Shown here one piece after another: positions 1 to 5,138 of a stretch of 7,851 nt of DNA. The notes under the pieces were generated by a model. The model was given only the letters and a program-made list of their open reading frames with translations. It was not told the DNA's origin and did no database searches. The DNA is from Actinomycetota bacterium. GTDB lineage: Bacteria; Cyanobacteriota; Vampirovibrionia; Obscuribacterales; Obscuribacteraceae. Position 1 is the stretch's first letter, and each line of letters opens with the position of its first letter. Position numbers and translations under genes: made by a program. The stretch lies in NCBI GenBank assembly GCA_903970355.1, contig CAJCIF010000522.1, positions 1 through 7,851 on the forward strand. The letters are read 5' to 3'.

Positions 1-1513
1 CGCCGAAATATTCCACCATGTCATTGCGCTCAAATTCGCCGTGCACAAGCACATCTAGCCCAATCTCTTCTTGAATCGATATCGCTTTTTTGATCTCTTC
101 TTTGATCGATTGATCGTATTGTGCTTCCGTCATTTTTCCGGATTTCAAGTTGGCACGCAGTTGGCGAACTTCTTTTGTCTGTGGAAAAGAACCGATTGTT
201 GTAGTCGGAAGAGCCGGGAGTTGAAGATGCTGTCTTTGCGATTTGCTGCGCACGGAATAATTGCTGTGTCGATGCAGCATGGCATCTGTCACGCTATTGA
301 GCCGCTTTTGAGCAACTTCGTTATTAACGCGTGGTGAACCGGCTCTATTCTTAATGGCTTGTACATTCGCTGAATATTCAGTGCGAATGGCATCTTTGCC
401 TTCTTTAAGAGCACGGGCCAGCAGTGTGACTTCGCTTATCTTTTGCTTTGCGAAAGCCAGCCACTGTTTAATTTCCGGATCTAGTTTGTTCTCATCATCA
501 AGATCCGGGGGTACATGCAACAGAGAGCAAGATGGAGCTACGATGAGCTTTTCTTCGCCGACTGCTTTCTTCACCTGTTCCAGTTTTTCCACTGTCTTTT
601 CCATGTTGTTGATCCAGACATTGTGTCCGTCAACAATCCCAGCAGAAAAATATTTGTCCTTCGGAAATGCTTTTAAAGCGGCTTCCAACTGTTCACTGCC
701 GTGCACTAGATCGAAGTGAATACCTGTAACCGGTAGCTTCAAAACCCAATCAAGATTTTTGCCTAACCGGCTGAAGTAAGTCGTAAGCACTACTTTCAGG
801 CCAACCTTTTCAATTTCGCTATAGGCTTTTTTGAAGGCTGCTTCGTATTCTGGCTTGCCATCAAGAACCAAGCAAGGTTCATCAATTTGAACCCAATCAG
901 CACCAGCCTTCTTCAATTCTCCTAACAGTTCTACATAAGTAGGTAAGAGTTTCGGCAGCAAGCTGAGCGGATCGGTCTGGCTAGGACGAATTTTTGAAAG
1001 AAGCAGAAACGATACAGGACCCAATAGAACAGGACGTGTATGTATACCAAGTTTTTTGGCTTCGAGGAATTCTTCAACAGGCTTACGTGACGTCAGTTGA
1101 AATTCTTGATTCGGCTCAAGCTCCGGCACAATGTAATGGTAGTTAGTGTCAAACCACTTTGTCATCTCCATTGCCGGAACGGATGACTCGTTACTGCCTT
1201 CCACAGAACCACCCCGCGCTAACAGGAAGTATTCGCGCAAGCCAATCTTCTTGCCTTTCAAGTTATAACGAGAAGGGATGGCACCGAATGTGATGGCAGC
1301 ATCAAGAACATGATCATAAAGCGAGAAATCATTGGAAGGAATATGGTCAATTCCAGCTTCTTTTTGCAACTGCCAGTTGCGCTGGCGAATGTTCTTTGCG
1401 ACATCAAGAAGCTCTTGCTCACTCGATTTATTAAGCCAATACTGCTCAAGAACCTTTTTTAGCTCTCGGCGCTTACCGATGCGTGGGAAACCAAGGTTCG
1501 CAGCAATGACCAT
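1..1513 (-). CDS. metE: Cobalamin-independent methionine synthase MetE, 3' end cut by window edge
   Basis: Cytosolic 5-methyltetrahydropteroyltriglutamate-homocysteine methyltransferase, which makes methionine without vitamin B12. Reading back from the ATG at 1513-1511 gives 504 codons without a stop. The start MVIAANLGFPRIGKRRELKK is the classic MetE N-terminus. Other family blocks are MTKWFDTNYHYIVPEL (about 117-132), PVLLGPVSFLLLSK (161-174), WVQIDEPCLVLD (207-218), SCSLLHVPPDL (328-338), then the start of the catalytic half: TTTIGSFPQT (437-446, homocysteine-binding loop) and VHGEFERNDMVEYFG (490-504). Family proteins are about 750 residues, so roughly 250 residues, including the His/Cys/Glu/Cys zinc ligands, lie beyond the left edge. 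The start is supported by AGGAGAA at 1527-1521, 7 bases upstream. No frameshift is seen. It is transcribed away from the gene at 1920. I saw no B12 or SAM riboswitch in its leader. Confidence 0.97.
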   Translation of the reverse strand, partial: MVIAANLGFPRIGKRRELKKVLEQYWLNKSSEQELLDVAKNIRQRNWQLQKEAGIDHIPSNDFSLYDHVLDAAITFGAIPSRYNLKGKKIGLREYFLLARGGSVEGSNESSVPAMEMTKWFDTNYHYIVPELEPNQEFQLTSRKPVEEFLEAKKLGIHTRPVLLGPVSFLLLSKIRPSQTDPLSLLPKLLPTYVELLGELKKAGADWVQIDEPCLVLDGKPEYEAAFKKAYSEIEKVGLKVVLTTYFSRLGKNLDWVLKLPVTGIHFDLVHGSEQLEAALKAFPKDKYFSAGIVDGHNVWINNMEKTVEKLEQVKKAVGEEKLIVAPSCSLLHVPPDLDDENKLDPEIKQWLAFAKQKISEVTLLARALKEGKDAIRTEYSANVQAIKNRAGSPRVNNEVAQKRLNSVTDAMLHRHSNYSVRSKSQRQHLQLPALPTTTIGSFPQTKEVRQLRANLKSGKMTEAQYDQSIKEEIKKAISIQEEIGLDVLVHGEFERNDMVEYFG

Positions 1514-1602
1514 CTCTTATTTCTCCTGACTAAAATTCAACATCGCTAGCAGAGACCGGAAAGCAAAATCCGCCTGCTGTGTACAGTTAGCGAAACCATG
1601 TC

Positions 1603-1608
1603 ATTATA
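1603..1608 (-). promoter_or_regulatory. Candidate -10 element for metE
   Basis: On the minus strand the six bases read TATAAT, a perfect sigma-70 -10 hexamer, about 90 bases upstream of the metE ATG. The position 17 bases upstream (CCCAAA) does not resemble a -35 box and there is no TG extension, so an activator would be needed if this is the metE promoter. This is inference from a single hexamer. Confidence 0.3.
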
Positions 1609-1649
1609 ACGCGCACGCAGAGCCGTTTGGGCTGGCTATGCAATTTGCA

Positions 1650-1672
1650 CGCTTCTGCTAGGCGTAGAAGCG
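1650..1672. repeat. Perfect hairpin in the metE upstream region
   Basis: CGCTTCT (1650-1656) and AGAAGCG (1666-1672) form a 7-bp perfect inverted repeat around a 9-base loop. Neither side has a T-run, so it is not a standard terminator. It lies about 40 bases upstream of the candidate metE -10 box, where an operator or activator site would sit. Confidence 0.4.
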
Positions 1673-1746
1673 CTCCAGAACCCGCCAGGCAAGCCTCTTC
1701 GATTATCCGACTAAATGTAAAAATAGCGCGTTACCTTTTTTCTGGT

Positions 1747-1775
1747 TTGACATAGCAAACTCAGACGCGTTAAGG
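1747..1775 (+). promoter_or_regulatory. Candidate promoter for the gene at 1920
   Basis: TTGACA (1747-1752) is a perfect -35 hexamer. At 17 bases spacing the hexamer is TTAAGG, a poor -10 match. A second, weaker option is TTGACT at 1787-1792 with GATATC at 1811-1816. Either would give a leader of roughly 100-150 bases containing the hairpin at 1851-1875. Confidence 0.25.
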
Positions 1776-1850
1776 ATTACTACCGCTTGACTTTCTTATT
1801 GGCTTTTGTCGATATCACTCACTAATCCGCAGTACTTTTCTCCCAACTAA

Positions 1851-1875
1851 ACTTTCTGCACAGGTGGCAGAAAGT
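1851..1875 (+). repeat. Leader hairpin upstream of the gene at 1920
   Basis: ACTTTCTGC (1851-1859) and GCAGAAAGT (1867-1875) are a perfect 9-bp inverted repeat with a 7-base loop, ending 44 bases before the ATG. There is no U-tract after it, so it is more likely an operator or an mRNA-structure element than a terminator. Confidence 0.45.
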
Positions 1876-1919
1876 GGGCTGCGGGGCGGACCTTTAACCA
1901 ACATTGAGGAGTAATCAAC

Positions 1920-2294
1920 ATGAACGACACTGCATCCACCACATCTTTCGGATCGACTGCCTCCCACGGATCCACAGGAATCACCGGATTCACCGGATCC
2001 AGGACCCCGACTCACACTGCCACCATCTTTCTCAACGAACCGGGCATTCCTGTTATCAAGGACGATGTCTATCAAGGTCGCGTCATTCCAGCAGAGTTTC
2101 CGGTTGAGACTTTCGTCACCCGCTGCTCGAATCTTGCTCTTACATTTTCTTTTCGACCGTCAGGCGATTTGGTGATCAAATCATCGAATTCCGCGGCTAT
2201 TGACGCAGCTATGTATATCTTGCGCGAGCTGCTCGAAGAAATCGTGGAAGACCACACAGAGAGCCTTTCCAGCTCTAGAGAGGAGATGGTCTAG
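1920..2294 (+). CDS. Hypothetical 124-residue protein with Gly-x-Thr-rich N-terminus
   Basis: I do not recognise this protein. The start is well supported: TGAGGAG at 1905-1911 sits 8 bases before the ATG. Residues 1-35 are low-complexity Ser/Thr/Gly, with collagen-like triplets GST, GST, GIT, GFT, GSR starting at residue 11 (the last four contiguous from 17). Residues about 36-85 look like a small beta-rich fold (TATIFLNEPGIPVIKDD, then FVTRCSNLALTFSFRPSG). Residues about 90-115 form a likely amphipathic helix (AIDAAMYILRELLEEIVED), and the tail is Ser/Glu-rich. There is no signal peptide or membrane segment, so it is probably cytosolic. Its TAG stop is 2 bases before the ATG of the next gene, so the two are almost certainly translated from one message. 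Confidence 0.75.
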   Translation: MNDTASTTSFGSTASHGSTGITGFTGSRTPTHTATIFLNEPGIPVIKDDVYQGRVIPAEFPVETFVTRCSNLALTFSFRPSGDLVIKSSNSAAIDAAMYILRELLEEIVEDHTESLSSSREEMV

Positions 2295-2296
2295 CG

Positions 2297-2485
2297 ATGA
2301 GCGAAAACGATCCAGACCCAAAATGGCAAGTTTGGCGACAGGACGACCACGGCAATAAATTTCTCGTCAAAGAGGGATTTCTTTGTCGTGGCGACGCCCA
2401 AAAACTCTGCGACACACTAACAGCCAGAGGTCACAAACAAACCTACTGGGTGGAACCGCCTGAATCTGATTCGGATTCTTCTTAG
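2297..2485 (+). CDS. Small SPOR-like protein (RQDDHGN / GHKQTYWVE type), 62 residues
   Basis: The core runs WQVWRQDDHGNKFLVKEG (residues 10-27), a helix-forming stretch (DAQKLCDTLTARGHKQ), and YWVEPPES. This matches by eye the short bacterial proteins of about 60-70 residues with the signature RQDDNGN...GHKQxYWVE, which are commonly annotated as SPOR-domain-like and are frequent in actinobacteria. Their function is not established, and no signal peptide or membrane anchor is present, unlike true peptidoglycan-binding SPOR proteins. The ribosome binding site AGGAG (2281-2285) lies inside the end of the upstream gene, 11 bases before the ATG, which suggests translational coupling. The C-terminus is acidic (ESDSDSS). 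Confidence 0.8.
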   Translation: MSENDPDPKWQVWRQDDHGNKFLVKEGFLCRGDAQKLCDTLTARGHKQTYWVEPPESDSDSS

Positions 2486-2540
2486 CCAGGCCCGTGTTTG
2501 GAAAGCCTATCCATACATGAGCCTGGCTGAGACCTTTTCT
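2484..2540 (+). terminator. Possible terminator after the 1920-2485 unit
   Basis: AGCCAGGC (2484-2491, overlapping the TAG stop) and GCCTGGCT (2521-2528) are a perfect 8-bp inverted repeat with a 29-base loop, followed by GAGACCTTTTCT. The long loop and the offset T-run make it a weak intrinsic terminator. Confidence 0.4.
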
Positions 2541-2554
2541 CTAAAAGGAGATAA

Positions 2555-2730
2555 ATACTACTAACTTTAGTATCTACTTGCTGGGAATACGCCGATCCAG
2601 TCGAAGCTCACATACATCGACACTTAGAAATTGCGCTCATCCAGGTCTAGTTGTGGGGTTGCAGCTCTTGAAATCACCCTGATTCGCGATGGACGCTAAG
2701 GAGCATCTTCATTCTTTTGAATCTTCAGGA
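2555..2730 (+). pseudogene. Probable decayed DUF2007-like small gene
   Basis: A strong ribosome binding site, AAAAGGAG (2543-2550), is followed 4 bases later not by ATG but by ATA at 2555. That frame stays open for 31 codons to TAG at 2648-2650. It reads LLTLVSTCWEYADPVEAHIH and then a leucine-rich helix start. By eye this resembles the N-terminal motif of DUF2007 proteins (putative signal-transducing proteins: VTVATYxDPIEAHxxRxxLEAEGI). The frame one base back from the stop region (from about 2644) then reads VVGLQLLKSP, a TGA, and FAMDAKEHLHSF, similar to the family's C-terminal GGVxLQVxxxDxxxAxxIL. The family's middle segment is absent. This fits loss of the start codon, an internal deletion with frameshift, and a nonsense codon. 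Alternatives: a chance resemblance, or a real short peptide using an ATA start. No database comparison was possible. Confidence 0.4.
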
Positions 2731-2864
2731 AAGCCCAAACAAGACAGAGCTTCGTTTAACTCGCAAATTCTCAACCAAGCACCTAACCGGTGCCCGAGAT
2801 TGCAGTTCACACTCTGAGCGAACTTCCGGCCTACTTGTCGATTTAAACGGATGAGCAAAGGTGC

Positions 2865-2888
2865 CTGTCCCAAAGACAGAACTTTTTG
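2865..2888 (+). other. Weak hairpin plus T-run before the gene at 2906
   Basis: CTGTC (2865-2869) and GACAG (2875-2879) form a 5-bp stem with a 5-base loop, followed by AACTTTTTG. It is terminator-shaped but marginal in stem length. It lies just before the ribosome binding site of the next gene, so it could be a weak terminator or attenuator. Confidence 0.25.
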
Positions 2889-2905
2889 AATAGGAGCATA
2901 CGAAC

Positions 2906-3490
2906 ATGAATTACCGCGTGCGTTTTCTGATTGGAGTAGTTGTCGCTTTCGCGCTAGGATTTGCAGTCGGACCTTTACTGATTGCACTTCCACGTCTAAC
3001 CTGGGGCTACCTCGCCTCTACTGCACTGATTGTCGGCGTTAACGTAGTCAGGGGCAGCAAGAAGAGCAAGATCCGGATCGTCGTCGCAGCCGCCCTCGGC
3101 TTTGCCGGCGGCTACTGGCTCTTTCCCAAAGCGGTCGATCTTCTGGCCGCACCAGGGAGTCATCTTTTGAGCTGGCAAACCGGCTTGCTGAGTGCCTTCT
3201 TTCTGGGTGCTGCATGGGCCATCGCTGAGGGACTGAACATTGTCCACAGCCGCCTTTGGGCTTTCCTTCTCGGACTGGCACTGCTGCTTGGCGTCGGCAT
3301 TGCTGGCTTCGTCGCCAACTTCAGCAAGGACAATGGTTTGGGTGAGTTTTGGACTTGGGGACTCGGCTGGCTGTACGTCGGCCTCTTGCTGGGCGCCATC
3401 GCCGGCCACCTGTGGGACAAGCACAAAAAGCTTGAGCCCGAGCCAGAAGACACCACGGGTGGCGGCCCTACCATCGTTCACCTCAACTAA
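2906..3490 (+). CDS. Polytopic membrane protein of unknown function, 194 residues, about 6 helices
   Basis: The family is not recognised. The start is supported by TAGGAG at 2891-2896, 9 bases before the ATG. Hydrophobic segments lie at about residues 8-28, 31-48, 57-80, 88-108, 115-138 and 148-168. Positive residues (MNYRVR, RGSKKSKIR, DKHKK) fall on the N-terminus, the loop after helix 2 and the C-terminus, predicting an inner-membrane protein with both ends in the cytoplasm. Several helices carry small-residue packing motifs (ALGFAVGP, AAALGFAGGYW, LGVGIAGF). The tail after helix 6 is acidic and polar (LEPEPEDTTGGG). There is no signal for a transporter or enzyme family. It is the first of four plus-strand genes leading to the rhodanese, but a 272-base gap with a hairpin follows it. 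Confidence 0.85.
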   Translation: MNYRVRFLIGVVVAFALGFAVGPLLIALPRLTWGYLASTALIVGVNVVRGSKKSKIRIVVAAALGFAGGYWLFPKAVDLLAAPGSHLLSWQTGLLSAFFLGAAWAIAEGLNIVHSRLWAFLLGLALLLGVGIAGFVANFSKDNGLGEFWTWGLGWLYVGLLLGAIAGHLWDKHKKLEPEPEDTTGGGPTIVHLN

Positions 3491-3528
3491 ACAAACTACC
3501 AGCCGGCAGCGAGAATCTGCACTGAAAG

Positions 3529-3583
3529 AGGGGAATGTCGCTGATGGCATTCCCCTTGCACCATATACAGTGCCAATTTTTCG
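3529..3583 (+). terminator. Likely terminator after the 6-helix membrane protein
   Basis: AGGGGAATG (3529-3537) and CATTCCCCT (3548-3556) form a perfect 9-bp stem with a 10-base loop, starting 38 bases after the TAA. A second small stem, GCAC (3558-3561) with GTGC (3570-3573), follows at once and leads into CAATTTTT (3574-3581). The combination looks like an intrinsic terminator. The remaining bases up to 3762 hold no gene, only a 5-bp hairpin, CCGCT/AGCGG, at 3688-3702. Confidence 0.5.
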
Positions 3584-3762
3584 CAATACAACTAGCCTCT
3601 ACCATCGTCTAGGAGCACTCCAACCAGAAGCGAACATGTTGTAGAGAGCTATGCTGGCTGATCGTTGTATTGGAGTCTCATTGCCCTCCGCTTGATCAGC
3701 GGACCGAAACCAGTAGCCGTCGGATTGATTCCAGCGGCAAAAACGTACAAAGGAGACCGGAC

Positions 3763-4056
3763 ATGTCACTTCTGACCACAGTTATTCTGGGATTGGTAGC
3801 GTTCGCCAGCACCGTGCTGACCCTGTACAAGTTCCCTCGCCTGGGTAGCGCCAACGCCTTCTGGGGGTTCTTTCTCGGCTTCTGCGCCGCAGTGGCAGCT
3901 GCTATCGGTACCAATTTTCACAACCCCAATGCCGGACGTGCCGTGCTCTACGGCATCATCACTGCGCTTGTCGCGACGCCTGTGATAGCACTGATGTCTA
4001 TCTCGTTCGTTCCGCCCTGGGCGCTATTCCATCGTCGCGCTTTGCAGTGCACATAA
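3763..4056 (+). CDS. Small membrane protein, 97 residues, 3 predicted helices
   Basis: Unrecognised. The frame is open further upstream (from a TTG at 3670), but the ATG at 3763 is preferred because AAAGGAG at 3749-3755 lies 7 bases before it and the protein turns hydrophobic exactly there (MSLLTTVILGLVAFASTVLT). Predicted membrane helices are at about residues 3-21, 28-48 and 58-81. Positive residues in YKFPR after helix 1 and in FHRRA at the C-terminus suggest the N-terminus faces outward. Helix 2 is alanine-rich (FCAAVAAAIG). The last residues (RRALQCT) end in Cys-Thr with no obvious meaning. It is 66 bases upstream of another small membrane protein and may share its message. Confidence 0.75.
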   Translation: MSLLTTVILGLVAFASTVLTLYKFPRLGSANAFWGFFLGFCAAVAAAIGTNFHNPNAGRAVLYGIITALVATPVIALMSISFVPPWALFHRRALQCT

Positions 4057-4059
4057 GAT

Positions 4060-4092
4060 CTCGTTTGCACCACAGACCGCGAGCAAAACGAG
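4060..4092. repeat. Inverted repeat between two small membrane-protein genes
   Basis: CTCGTTT (4060-4066) and AAACGAG (4086-4092) form a perfect 7-bp repeat with a 19-base loop, immediately before the ribosome binding site of the next gene. It has no T-run. It may be an mRNA structure; the role is unknown. Confidence 0.3.
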
Positions 4093-4122
4093 CCTCAAAT
4101 GTCTAACCACAAGGAGAGAATC

Positions 4123-4497
4123 ATGTTCAAGAATGCGATTTACGCTCTTACCAGCGGACTGTTCGTCATTGGCGTTTCAGCCCTCGCCCATTGTTTCGGC
4201 CTGAACGAGGCCCACCACCCCGCTGTGGAAGCAGCTATCTTCCTGGCCTTGGGCTTACTTTTCGGGTTCAAGGCTTTTGGTAAGTTAAGTTGGGCGTTTA
4301 GCGCAAGGCTAGCGCTACTCGCTACACTTCTTTGCCTTCTGCTCTCTAGTCTAAACGGCCCCGGCATGCATTTTACCAAATATCCGGCTACGTCAGACGG
4401 AGTGTTTTACACGACCTTCCTGGTGTTTTCAACCCTCTATTTCATCGCCCAGCGACGCAAGAAACGGGTTGCCCAAGCCGGTAACACGACGAACTGA
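4123..4497 (+). CDS. Small membrane protein, 124 residues, 4 predicted helices
   Basis: Unrecognised. Two in-frame ATGs exist, at 4099 and 4123. The second is chosen because AAGGAG (4111-4116) lies 6 bases before it, while the first has no ribosome binding site. The chosen start gives MFKNAIYALTSGLFVIGVSA. Hydrophobic segments are at about residues 5-25, 35-52, 60-78 and 95-110. The basic cluster RRKKR (111-115) after the last helix and lysines in the loop after helix 2 put both termini in the cytoplasm. Helix 3 is very leucine-rich. The loop before helix 4 (GPGMHFTKYPATSDG) would be extracytoplasmic. It could be in an operon with the gene at 3763 and, through an 85-base gap, with the rhodanese. 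Confidence 0.8.
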   Translation: MFKNAIYALTSGLFVIGVSALAHCFGLNEAHHPAVEAAIFLALGLLFGFKAFGKLSWAFSARLALLATLLCLLLSSLNGPGMHFTKYPATSDGVFYTTFLVFSTLYFIAQRRKKRVAQAGNTTN

Positions 4498-4529
4498 GCA
4501 CGACTCCGTGTCTAGCCTGAGTTTAAACA

Positions 4530-4553
4530 GGAGCCGTTAGTGATAGCGGCTCC
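4530..4553. repeat. Hairpin between the 4-helix protein and the rhodanese gene
   Basis: GGAGCCG (4530-4536) and CGGCTCC (4547-4553) form a perfect 7-bp stem with a 10-base loop. No T-run follows, so read-through into the rhodanese gene is plausible. The same arm sequences occur in the hairpin at 7662-7686. Confidence 0.45.
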
Positions 4554-4582
4554 CCTAACCCAAGAACGGAAAGGAGTCTGAA

Positions 4583-4921
4583 ATGTCACATAGTACAGAG
4601 CCTGCTCTTCTAAAACCATCAGGTCCAATCTCAGTTGAATATGCTCTTTTCCTGCAAACAGGGGGAGCACAACTTGTCGATGTTAGGGAGCTAGATGAGC
4701 TGCCCCCACCCATTGAAGGCGCTCTCAGAATACCTCTTGGAGAATTGCTCGCGGGCGCGACAGATAAACTTCCCACACATTGCCCGATCCTTCTGTATTG
4801 CAAGTTGGGTCCCCGCAGTGAGGCTACACGTAGACGCCTCTCGGCTAGTGACAGCTCAAGGCGATATTACAGCATCACGGGTGGTGTCATGGAATGGAAC
4901 GAATGCATTTCACAAGGATGA
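4583..4921 (+). CDS. Single-domain rhodanese-like sulfurtransferase, 112 residues
   Basis: Rhodaneses move a sulfane sulfur through a persulfide on one active-site cysteine. The whole protein is one domain of normal length: LVDVRELDEL (31-40, the conserved VDVRE strand and turn), IEGALRIPLGEL (44-55), PILLYCKLGPRS (68-79), and YSITGGVMEWNE (96-107). Cys73 begins the active-site loop CKLGPRS, matching the CxxGxRS form with Arg78 and Ser79, so it should be catalytically competent. There is no signal peptide, so it is cytosolic. AAAGGAG (4570-4576) lies 6 bases before the ATG. It is the last gene before a strong terminator and follows three membrane proteins, which suggests but does not prove a membrane-associated sulfur or redox role. 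The physiological sulfur donor and acceptor cannot be read from the sequence. Confidence 0.93.
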   Translation: MSHSTEPALLKPSGPISVEYALFLQTGGAQLVDVRELDELPPPIEGALRIPLGELLAGATDKLPTHCPILLYCKLGPRSEATRRRLSASDSSRRYYSITGGVMEWNECISQG

Positions 4922-4978
4922 GGGATGAGTCCGGAAAGGCTGTTCACCGCACTCGCCCTCGACTTGCTAATGGAATCT

Positions 4979-5010
4979 AAGGGGGCATGCCCGCCCCCTT
5001 TTCTTATTTG
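4979..5010 (+). terminator. Strong rho-independent terminator after the rhodanese gene
   Basis: AAGGGGGC (4979-4986) pairs with GCCCCCTT (4993-5000) around a 6-base loop and is followed by TTCTTATTTG and a further T-run (5012-5017). It is a textbook intrinsic terminator, 57 bases after the stop. Confidence 0.92.
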
Positions 5011-5045
5011 ATTTTTTACTATATATGTGAGTATATAGAATCAAA
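5007..5045. repeat. AT-rich nested palindrome between convergent genes
   Basis: CTATATA (5019-5025) and TATATAG (5032-5038) are a perfect 7-bp repeat around TGTGAG. It is framed by a second pair, TTTGAT (5007-5012) and ATCAAA (5040-5045). It sits between the rhodanese terminator and the long inverted repeat at 5070. It may act as a back-up terminator or a protein-binding site. Confidence 0.4.
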
Positions 5046-5069
5046 AACAAAGATTTCAAATAAGAGGGG

Positions 5070-5113
5070 TAGGTGGCAAGCCAATCGTCATAGTTCGATC
5101 AGCTTGCCACCTA
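5070..5113 (-). terminator. Long inverted repeat, probable terminator of the phosphatase gene
   Basis: TAGGTGGCAAGC (5070-5081) and GCTTGCCACCTA (5102-5113) are perfect 12-bp arms. Inside, after a 2x2 mismatch, ATCG (5084-5087) pairs with CGAT (5096-5099), leaving an 8-base loop. On the minus strand it lies 25 bases after the phosphatase stop and is followed by CCCCTCTTATTTG, so a terminator role fits although the U-tract is poor. It is the strongest structure in the window after the 4979 terminator. Confidence 0.6.
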
Positions 5114-5138
5114 GGCAGAATAAAGGGTCTGAACATTT

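Noticed and set aside
71..719. Plus-strand frames opposite metE
   Set aside because: Continuous, well-conserved MetE sequence is read on the minus strand through the whole stretch.
1514..1919. Possible B12 or SAM riboswitch upstream of metE
   Set aside because: No B12-box (GCCACTG) or S-box core could be found on the minus strand; only a simple hairpin is visible.
2996..3586. Long minus-strand frame (196 codons) opposite the 6-helix protein gene
   Set aside because: It is antisense to a gene with a good ribosome binding site and clear membrane topology. Its translation is low-hydrophobicity noise with no motif and no ribosome binding site.
3535..3612. 25-codon frame starting within the hairpin after the 6-helix protein
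   Set aside because: The ATG lies inside the stem of the putative terminator and the GA-rich bases before it are too close to act as a ribosome binding site.
3694..3705. 12-base exact repeat GATCAGCGGACC, also at 5496-5507
   Set aside because: One copy is inside the phosphatase coding sequence, and one or two 12-base matches are expected by chance in a window of this size.
3670..3762. N-terminal extension of the 97-residue membrane protein from a TTG at 3670
   Set aside because: The added 31 residues are polar and unrelated in character, the TTG lacks a ribosome binding site, and the ATG at 3763 has an ideal one.
4925..5011. 28-codon frame after the rhodanese, with AGGATGAGGG upstream
   Set aside because: It runs through the stem of the strong terminator and encodes nothing recognisable (ends KGACPPPFLI).
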